Shown one piece after another: positions 11,651 to 20,800 of a stretch of 64,000 nt of DNA. Within the stretch, counting starts at the first letter, position 1; the number at the start of each line of letters is the position of its first letter. Source of the DNA: Xestospongia bergquistia (taxonomy: Eukaryota > Porifera > Demospongiae > Haplosclerida > Petrosiidae); NCBI GenBank assembly GCA_963965975.1, contig OZ014419.1:6094150-6158149 (forward strand), written 5' to 3'. Both the position numbers and the translations under genes were made by a program. The notes beneath the pieces are model-generated. The model saw only the letters and a program-made list of their open reading frames with translations, was not told the origin of the DNA and made no database searches.

Positions 11651-11671
11651 TGATGTAATGCCTATTTATAG
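11651..11671 (-). promoter_or_regulatory. Shared upstream box, variant CTATAAATAG
   Basis: On the gene strand this reads CTATAAATAG followed by GCATTACATCA, 55 bp upstream of the ATG at 11596 of the broken copy. The variant still fits the MEF2-type consensus and is a better TATA box than the other copies. Confidence 0.5.
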
Positions 11672-11682
11672 TAACATATGTC

Positions 11683-11830
11683 AGGTAATGAAGCTATGTT
11701 GTGTATATCTAAGTAATTGTGTCTAGTACATAATTACCATTTGTTGATGTTTGGAAAAACTGATGTGTTATTATTCAGTTTAGTATAAATGAGTACCTTA
11801 TTATGAGGAAAATTCTTTATAGAAAAATTT
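11683..11830. repeat. Dispersed ~150-bp repeat (pair with 5213-5360)
   Basis: Matches 5213-5360 in the same orientation with small indels. See that entry. Confidence 0.75.
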
Positions 11831-11923
11831 CCTATATGGAATGACTAACATTGCTGTCATGTTTAATACGAGACTTCCAAAGTGACGGGATTGTCACCTG
11901 ACAACAAAATCACACCCTTAGTA

Positions 11924-12782
11924 CTATTGTACTTGTGTTGTGATTGAAGTGATGTATAGCACCTTGTATACAATAATACAATTCACAAAGAAAGGAGTAA
12001 AATGATTGTATAGTGGTAACTGTGGTATATGAATAATAACTGAAAGCAATTTCCTTTTGTTCAATCTCTCCCTTAATGAATTTGATAACAAAATGGTATG
12101 TTTGTGTATTTGGTCCCTAATTTTCACATTTTGCCTCAGTCTACTCACAACTTTGTTATACTGATCTCCATTGTATTTAGTGGTAAGAACAGTTCTAAAT
12201 CCAGCCATCCCAACAGTCCCAACAATTCCTGTTGTCACCAAAAGTCAAACAACTGACTGACTGTACCAAAACCAAATGTAAATGATCCAGCAAGGACTGT
12301 GAATACAACACTATCACTACTCACACTAGCACTAATAACAATTGCTAGAAGTCTTCCCACAGCTGCATCTTTTACAACTTGCATTTTATTTCTTTTAGTG
12401 TCTGCCTCAATTGTTTGCCTTTCACATTGAGCTATACCTTCTCTGGAATATTTTGTATTCTCTGGCACTCCTCTAGAAAAAGATTGTGTCTTTTTTCATA
12501 ATCTGATAATGTTTCATGAAATTGCCCAAAGAATTCATTTAAACCATTCAATTGGCAGTTGTTGATTTTTCTTGTATGCATTGTGTATTGTTCCCTCCAC
12601 TACACAGCTCAAAAATCTTCTTAATATAAACATATCTGCACATTTTACTACATTGAAATTGAAATCATAAACTCTTGATTGAGGATGTTGTCTTGCATTT
12701 TCATGTCCAAGCCATCATCTATAATATATCGACCTAGTTTGACAAAATCATATTTTGCCTGAAAGCCTGACAATGCATCCAT
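11924..12782 (-). pseudogene. Broken copy of the 9571-10551 gene
   Basis: Similarity to the intact gene at 9571-10551 runs from an ATG at 12782 to about 11924. The region near 12470-12780 has lost its frame by small indels. Frames at 12468-12235 and 12241-11924 then carry the Cys-rich helix, a shortened hydrophobic core and the RTVLTTKYNGDQYNKV-type motif. The hydrophobic C-terminal tail is not preserved in frame. A degraded upstream box lies at 12843-12864, 61 bp before the ATG. Confidence 0.7.
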
Positions 12783-12842
12783 GTCAACTGTAGCAACTAA
12801 TATGTATCTCTACACTGCTTTATCTAAAATGTTGCATCATTT

Positions 12843-12864
12843 TGATGTAATGTCTATTTTTGAG
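12843..12864 (-). promoter_or_regulatory. Degraded upstream box of pseudogene copy
   Basis: Reads CTCAAAAATAG with an inserted base instead of CTAAAAATAG, at the same distance (61 bp) from the ATG of the decayed copy. Loss of the box alongside loss of the frame fits a functional promoter element. Confidence 0.45.
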
Positions 12865-13526
12865 TAATGAATGTAGTTAATTAACTATGATGTTACTGTA
12901 ATGATATTTCTAATTTTGACCTCCTACATATTTGGTACTCATGTATTTATTATTATAAACACTGACATTATCATATTGTATCTGTAATGTTAATGTTTAT
13001 AATTATAGTTGATGAAAGTTGTCAATGTGTGTTCAAATATTTATTGTCCTTGAATAATCTTAAATTGAGTCTTTTAATAACAAACTGGTCTACTATTTCT
13101 GATAATTATAATTAATGATTAGGTCTATAAACTGATTTCATAATTCATTAACTTTATTGATAACAAAATTAATTTAATAGTAATATCCAAACTTTGTTTG
13201 ATTGACATATAGTTGTTAAAATTGTTTATAACATGTGTGACAAATTTCTAATTATCAATGAAAAATTATAAATATAAACTTTGTATCTGAAATGAAATAT
13301 CTATTTATATTATAGCTATTCACATTAGAATTAGACCAGTATCTATTTATAGTATGGCTGTTCATACTAGATCTTAACATCTGAGTCATTTACAATATGT
13401 ATCATGTTATTGATTAATGCTAGAACTAATTTAGTTTTAGGATGTAACATTGAATAGTTATCATATTTTATAGCTAATCAAGATGAATTAATTGATATCA
13501 TTTCATGTTTATATACTTCCTTTCAG
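12865..13526. other. Stretch upstream of TM9SF3 exons; nothing coding seen
   Basis: AT-rich with no frame resembling the TM9SF lumenal domain. It ends in a polypyrimidine tract and AG at 13525-13526. It is therefore intron sequence of TM9SF3 if upstream exons exist outside the window. Confidence 0.6.
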
Positions 13527-16500
13527 ATTGTTGATGTTAATCTAACTAGTGAGAATAAGGTTACCCTACATCTTGGTATGACATTGGAATTCTCTTATGA
13601 AGTAAATTGGAAACCATCTATTGTTTCATTTAATAGAAGATTTGATAAATATTTAGATCCTTCTTTCTTTCAGCATCGAGTAAGTCACTGAAATAGATGG
13701 ATGGACAGACATTGATGGATGGATAGACTGTCTGATTTCATTCTCTCTCTCTCTCTCTCTCAGATTCATTGGTTTTCTATCTTCAATTCTTTTATGATGG
13801 TCATATTTCTTGTTGGATTAGTTAGTATGATATTATTACGTACATTAAGGAAAGACTATGTACGATATAACAAAGATGAAGAAGCTACAGATGTGGTAAG
13901 TATAAACATCTTAAAACTTCTATTGATAGTAACCATCATTATATAAAGGTAGTAGTTTTACTTTTAAAATACATATGCTAACAGCATTATGCCATGTTAC
14001 ATCTCTATACTTCTGTCTTTGCTTTGTGCCATGTGACCACACCTCTTACAAACCACACCCTCTTTTGTTATTAGGAACGTGATTTAGGAGATGAATACGG
14101 CTGGAAACAAATCCATGGTGATGTATTTCGTGCGCCATTTCAACCTGTTTTATTTACTAGTTTAATTGGTACTGGATATCACTTAGCTGTTGTCTCAATG
14201 TGTTCAATAATATCAGCATTAGTGGGTGACCTCTATACTCAGTAAGTCATTTGACTCCACCCACAATAATTAATGCAAGTATTATCCTGTTTTCAATGTA
14301 GGCGTGGCAGTTTATTAAGTACTGCTATATTTATGTATGCATTAACTAGTCCTGTATGTGGTTATGCTGGAGGAGCTCTCTACTCCAGAATGGGAGGTAT
14401 GTCCCTATTACTATAATAATAATTGTATTATGGTTGATATTGAAATTGAAAGTAAACAATAATTGTTCTAGTCAGTACTTCTCTTGCTCTCTAACTAAAA
14501 AACAAAGATATAATTTTGTTTTTGTTATTTCTTAATACATTTGTTGGTTCAATACTAGTATAATAATATATTACATAGAGTATTCCAATCTATATTGATA
14601 AAAGTTTGTGTTTGGTCGTAACAATTGCACTTCTATAATGAAGCCTTAAGATCACATGACTTCAGTAAGAAATCATAAGATATCAGCTATGGGATAGAAC
14701 AATATACTCTACATGTACTATTGACCTTGTATTATGATGGCTTTTAATATTTACATAACGATATACTGTTGACTTACACTATAAAAGTGTATTATAATGT
14801 ATAATCTATCCATTCAATTAATGAAGTATTATAATTATAAGTACATAATGAGAAATTGTGGTCATTTAGAAGTTATTGTCATTGTTCATTTGTTAGGTCG
14901 TCGTTGGATACAACAGATGTTATGTGGTGTATGTCTGTTCCCAGGAATGATAGGAGGTGTGGCCTTGTTGGTTAATGTGGTGGCTATGTTCTATCATGCT
15001 TCAAGAGCTATTCCAATTACTTCAATGGTAACCATAGCAACAGTTATGCATTATTCATAAGTCTTTGTCCCTATATTGTTAAGTACTTTAATACATTTAT
15101 TTTCTTTGTCATAGTTGGCAGTAATTGGTATAGCATTGTTCATTATTTTACCACTCAATTTGGTGGGAACAATTCTTGGACGTAATATATCTGGACAAGT
15201 AGATATACCTTGTCGAGTTAATACTGTCCCACGACCTGTCCCTGAGAAAAAATGGTACAATATTCATCTATCTATCCATCCATCTATCCATCCATCTATT
15301 CATTCATTTATCCATTCATTCATGTGTCCATTTTCTGTCTATTGTTTCATCCATCTATCCATTTATGTATTTGTACATTGATTCATGCATCCATTATCTA
15401 TTTATTCATCATACAGGTTTATGGAGCCAGGCTCATTAGTCCTATTAGGAGGTATTCTACCATTTGGTTCAATCTTCATTGAAGTGTAAGTACACAATAT
15501 AATACAATCATTAATTTATTACTAATAGGTACTTTATTTTCACTTCATTCTGGCAATACAAGATCTATTATGTATTTGGTTTTATGTTATTGGTCTTTCT
15601 TATTATGATTGTTGTAACTGTCTGTGTTACTATAGTGTGTACTTACTTTCTCCTTAATTCTGAAGACTATCGATGGTAAGTGGAATAACTCTGACTATAA
15701 ACTCAATATGTACTATTATAATAGTAGGTGTGTTATGTATTTGATTTTTATGTTTATATTAGGCATTGGACAAGTTTTGGATCTGGTGGTTCTATATCAT
15801 TGTATATCTTTCTTTATGCTGTTTATTACTTTCTATTTAAAACAAAGTAAGAAAAAAATAATATATCAATTGACTAAAAGCAAGAACAATGGGAGGTGTA
15901 TAATAAACCTCTCTTAGAAATATTCTCCATTGAAGGACTTCTTTGCACTGAGAACATGTATGATAGCCCCATGACTATATTGACTATTGAGGACACTTAA
16001 TATGCTAAGGACAGTCCAAATTATTTGCTATAGAGCAAATTTACTGTAGTTAGAGACAAACTACTAGTAACATCAATAGAATATATCAACATAATAATAA
16101 TAGAATATATCAACATAATAATAATAGAATATATCAACATAATAATAATAGAATATATCAACATAATAATAATAGAATATATCAACATAATAATAATAGA
16201 ATATATCAACATAATAATAATAGAATATATCAACATAATAATAATAGAATATATCAACATAATAATAATAGAATATATCAACATAATAATAATAGAATAT
16301 ATCAACATAATAATAATAGAATATATCAACATAATAGATGATTTCTTTTCTAGGATGTATGGACTGTTCCAGACTGTGTTTTATTTTTCATATTCTGCTT
16401 TAGGCAGCATAGCTATTGGCATTTTGTGTGGTAAGTCACTATGTTTGTAATATCAACCAATATAGATTGTGTGTTATCATGTCTGCATGTGTAAAGAATG

Positions 16501-16675
16501 ACCTTTGTACCTATTTTATCTATCCATTGTTGTTGTTCATCATTTATCCATTATACTTTATCCATCTATTTATTATGGATTATCTATCCATTCATTTGTC
16601 ACTGCAGGTACTGTTGGTTACATTGGTGCAAGTTACTTTGTATGGAAAATTTATTCAACAGTAAAAATTGACTAG
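13527..16675 (+). CDS. TM9SF3: Transmembrane 9 superfamily member 3, 5'-incomplete
   Basis: Eleven exons (13527-13679, 13764-13895, 14075-14241, 14302-14396, 14897-15027, 15115-15254, 15417-15485, 15529-15675, 15763-15846, 16354-16430, 16608-16675) join in phase. They give the last ~370 residues of an EMP70/TM9SF protein, strikingly close to vertebrate TM9SF3: [20 protein letters not shown], the [11 protein letters not shown] loop, [22 protein letters not shown] and KTKMYGLFQT. The nine-helix membrane domain is complete and the tail ends VKID, the KxD/E Golgi-retention signal known for this family. The family acts in ER/Golgi membrane protein sorting. The N-terminal lumenal ~220 residues are absent: nothing upstream within 13.5 kb encodes them. 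The gene is either split by a giant intron containing the hairpin array or is a partial copy. Confidence 0.95.
13741..13763 (+). repeat. (TC)n tract forming a splice-acceptor pyrimidine tract
   Basis: A pure CT repeat runs directly into the acceptor CAG of TM9SF3 exon 13764-13895, so the microsatellite is the polypyrimidine tract. Confidence 0.85.
15263..15416 (+). repeat. ATCC-type tetranucleotide repeat in TM9SF3 intron
   Basis: Imperfect ATCC/ATTC repeats fill the intron between exons ending at 15254 and starting at 15417. The repeat creates spurious His/Pro/Ser-rich frames on the plus strand. Similar ATGG-type repeats lie in the MRG15 intron near 26660-26835. Confidence 0.85.
16076..16334 (+). 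repeat. 24-bp minisatellite in TM9SF3 intron, ~10.7 copies
   Basis: The unit ATATATCAACATAATAATAA plus TAGA is repeated almost perfectly about 10-11 times. It lies in the intron between 15846 and 16354, ending about 20 bp before the next acceptor. Because 24 is a multiple of three it gives a long repetitive false frame on the minus strand. Confidence 0.95.
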
Positions 16676-17865
16676 AAAGGTACAATTTTAGACTGATACA
16701 CATTCACTCATCACATGACCTCACTATACATGTCATGTGATCATAATGAGGCAATATTAATTATTAATATAATAAGTAATTGTTGTTGAAAGAACAATAA
16801 AGAAACTGAAAGATAAAATGTATGCATGATGTCAGCCTTTGACACAACTTGTAATGTAACTTGTATAAATTTTCTATACAATATATTTGTAGCTGTCCAG
16901 CACTGATCGCTTAAAGTTATGACTGATTGTAAAATAGCAACAATTGACACACATTAGTGACAATATTATGTAAGTAAATGTTGTTACGCAAATACTGACG
17001 TTACACCTTGGAGACAAATTTAGTGTAAATTTTCCCTAGCAAGTTCCTGAACAATATGTATTTTCAATCACAGAAATTATTTGGTAATTGTCTCTCTTGA
17101 GACATTGTATATCAGGGGAACGTTATTCTCCAGAGGAGACAATATTCACTAGTGAATATTGTCCAGTGGGAAAATTGTTCGCTGTGTGGTAAATAATGTT
17201 TGGGGAAGGGGCCTTTGAAGAGGATTTTATGAGACATGATGTTTCCATGGCTACAATTGAAATTGATCCAACTCTGAATTCAATCCAGTTATATTTAGGT
17301 TTTCAACCTGATAGATCTGAGAACAGTCATGTACCTCATAAATTTATACTAATAGCTAATCATTATTATATCAACCAAGATATAATGATTTAACAATCTT
17401 CCAATCCTACTTTATCATCTCATATTTTGCACATTTGCTTATGATCATGTGATCATACAATGAAAAATGAAAGCAAATTTTTGTCATAGGAACAATTTAT
17501 TTTTCAACTAAAAAATTGCACTAAAAATTATATTAATGCATGTTGTGATACTGATTAACTAGTTTAACCAGTATTATAAACTGGTTTCCCTAGTTGTAAT
17601 GGACATGTGATTGTGACAGTGATGGAGATCAAGGTAGCAATGAATATGTATCTGTGACATAATAAAAAGTAAATAAATGTACAGAGACAACATGAAACAT
17701 GAAAACAAAGACATATTTAGCCAAACATAATCCACATAAGACAAGGAACATTAAAAATAGACTTGTTAAATAAAACCATTAATGCTGAGTGAAGATATGC
17801 TCTACATGTGATATTCTGAAATTATACCAATATAAATGAAGTGTACAGTCTGTATAATATTGTCT
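16676..17865. other. Intergenic between convergent TM9SF3 and glypican
   Basis: Contains an AATAAA near 16795 that could end TM9SF3 transcripts, a 26-bp perfect palindrome at 17138-17163, and a 65-codon plus-strand frame at 17196-17393 with no recognisable similarity. The last ~200 bp are probably glypican 3' UTR. Confidence 0.5.
17138..17163. repeat. 26-bp perfect palindrome
   Basis: The arms GACAATATTCACT and AGTGAATATTGTC are exact reverse complements with no spacer. The flanks (GAGGA.. and ..CCAGT) continue only weakly. No gene uses it visibly. Confidence 0.95.
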
Positions 17866-20800
17866 TTATAACACCAAATATGTCAATATCGTCATTAAAA
17901 GTATCAAGATACTAGCAACCCGTATCATTGAGCCAGAGTCTGGTATCGAGTTTGAGTCCGGTACTAAGTTTGTGTCTGGTCGAAATGAGTCTGGAGTAGG
18001 GGTTGGACTTGAGCTCATAATGATTACATTGGGATTGTTGTTGTTATTGTCGTCAGTTGGATATGGACTTGTAACTTTGTTATTAGTTGTAGGACTCGAG
18101 GGAGAAGCTGTAGTAGGTGTGGTTGTTGGGTCTGTCTCAGTGGGATCATCTTCATCATCATTAAAACGTTTAGGTCCTCCTAATCTAATAATAATAGGAG
18201 CACCTTTTTTGCTCTCTAAATCAATTGTAGGTGAATTCTTGCCATGATGGCCACTCCCACTTCCAGAGCCACTCCCGCTGAAGATGATTGGTGGATAAGT
18301 GGGTTTGATGATACACTGAAGTTCAAAGACAGTACTGCAATCTTCATCATCTCCCTCAAGACATTGATAAAACGCTAGTGTTTGCTTGATCTCCTTGAGA
18401 AGGGCATCAAGTTCTGTGAGTTGCTTATGATACGAGTTGTTTGAAGGCAATGGGTTGTTTAAGTAGGCAGGATTTTTGATTTGGTCCTTCTTGAAATGAC
18501 CCACGATGGGATGAGTATAACTGCAACAGTAAAGAGAGAAACCATTGAGTGACTAGTTTAATAGTAGTAGTAGTATGATATCCTATAAGACTCGATAACA
18601 ACATTAGTGATAATTGTGTTATCTAGGACAACCTAATACAGCACATTTCCCCACGACCCTTGCTTATTAGTTCGTTAAAATATTCCCTTCTGAACTAGTA
18701 TTACATAATAGACAAACTAAAATCGTATTGTACTAAAGTTAATTAGAAACCATATTACTGAAGGAAAGCTTAAGTTTATGTATAATTAGTTCAATAATAA
18801 CATTATATTATAACTTTGTTATAGTGTGTAGACTGTAAGTTTAAATTGTACTCAAACATATACAGTTCTATGGATTGATTTGATGGAAGCCACATGTTTC
18901 AAGGCCAGCTGAATAAACTTAACTTTATAGCTAATGCTGTTGGTCAACCTTCACCTTCCTGTCTGGGTGTAGGAGGAGAGTTCAGATACTCTAAGGTACG
19001 CTAGTTGTTCCTTGTCTGATAAATAACAATGCCTTCAAAATTGTAAAAGTAATTACAAAGCCAATTAAAAATAAATAATAAATAGTCCACAAATTATCTA
19101 AAAAATGTAGTAATGATATTATAAATTAGCGAATCCATTGTGTTGATTGGGTGAACACTGATTGATAATGGCTAGCCTTTTAGTCTAGGGTGTTGACCTA
19201 CCACTGTTATTACAGAAAGGCGTGTCTTCTTAATCAGTAATATGTAAGTCCAGTCATATACAAGTAACCAACCACCTGCAACTGGTATTGATGTGGTATA
19301 TATATATATGGGAACTAGACCATTGGGAACATGTAACATGTCCTGTTCTAGATAATTTGATGTTTGATGTGATAAGACTGATAACATGGCTAGCACATGG
19401 TTTATGGAGACACAGTATGAGTAGAATTTCATGAGTAGTTGTAAAATTATCACAATGGGAATTATAGTGTTAATTACTATATCAATTATGTTGAAGCTAT
19501 AGTAAATAGTACATCAATTCAGGGACTATTACAGTTCAGTAATGTATTACTCTAGTCTCCTGTGCAGGTACATATTTATTACAGTATATCTACCTTCCAC
19601 GAGCTGTTCCATTCCAACACTCCTGGGTTCTTATATAAGCCAGATGAAGTGGATCAACATCACAAATCTCCTCAGGAAGTTGCAAGAAAAGTGAATCAAT
19701 CTGCTTGAAACACATTAGATCATTTTGTAGTGCCTCCATAAGTTTATTTGTCACTGCCCCTGGTGTGACATGATCTAATGACTTCATTCTGTCGACTTGT
19801 TGCAAAAGATGAGTCTGTCTGTCAGAATCCATTTGGCAGCTGTTTGATTGTACCTAAGCAAGATATAAACAACAATATAATTACTACAACTATTCTAGGT
19901 TTTCATTAGTTATCACTATAGCAACAACAAGAAGGCATTACTTTGTGTCAGAACCACTACAAATATGTTTGTATTATCAAATTGGCGTTTGGTTGAGGTG
20001 TTGGTGAATTTTGCGTACAGTTATGAAGGATTATGTAAGTATGTCCATTGAGACTTGTGACAATGTGTTAAACCAAATGACATTATCATTAATGGCGGCA
20101 TTACAAATATTGCAATTTAGAAACAATAATTTATAAGCATTCAGCTAAATATAGACATTTTCAATCACCAGTTCCTTAACTCTCTGTATGACCATCTTTG
20201 ACAATCTGTACGACCTTTTTGACAAATCATAATGCAGAGCAGGCCATATTTGAATATCAACTTTCAAATTTTAAACAATTTAATTTTTTAGTCAGCGCAT
20301 ATAAGTCTGCATATTATAATAAACCACACATTAGACTCACACACACACATACTAAATTAGATCGAGGTCAAAAAAAAAGCTGACTGCAATCACTAGGCTT
20401 CCTCTAATTGTTTACGCTACATACACTGGACACCTGTGATTCATGTTCTTTCACCTCGAACAGCAGCCAACCCATTAAATAGTAATTTGGCCTATTGTGA
20501 ATTGGGAGGGCACTAGCTCCCACTTCCTCTACAGAACTATTGTTTATAACTGCTACAGTATCTGTACACTGTCCAATTTATGTAATATATGTTACTGTAA
20601 TATAACTCACAATTTCACTAAAGTTAGTTAAAAGTAAATGTTGAGTTAAACGGATGAAACTGATTAGTGATGTCTCAACAAAATTGACGGGATGTAATTC
20701 CAAACTCGCCAAACGACCAATCTCCTTCAATTTAGTTGTTAAGTGTTTAACAACAGGGTTTAGCTCAGCAATATCAGCAGTACAACCTCTCAGAGCATTG

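Noticed and set aside
15115..15482. Plus-strand His/Pro/Ser-rich frames
   Set aside because: They read through the ATCC repeat in a TM9SF3 intron; the true coding exons on either side are in other phases.
16021..16332. 103-codon minus-strand frame of repeated Met-Leu-Ile-Tyr-Ser-Ile
   Set aside because: It is a translation of the 24-bp intronic minisatellite; a period divisible by three keeps the frame open by chance.
17196..17393. 65-codon plus-strand frame after the palindrome
   Set aside because: No splice context, no similarity recognised and no conserved pattern; length is within chance for this composition.
18940..19010. Possible extra glypican exon on the minus strand
   Set aside because: Exon 19594-19853 joins in phase directly to 17866-18520, giving the expected continuation after CWNG; the extra piece has no family motif.
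19172..19453. 93-codon minus-strand frame
   Set aside because: It lies in a glypican intron; no phase-compatible splice sites and no family residues.
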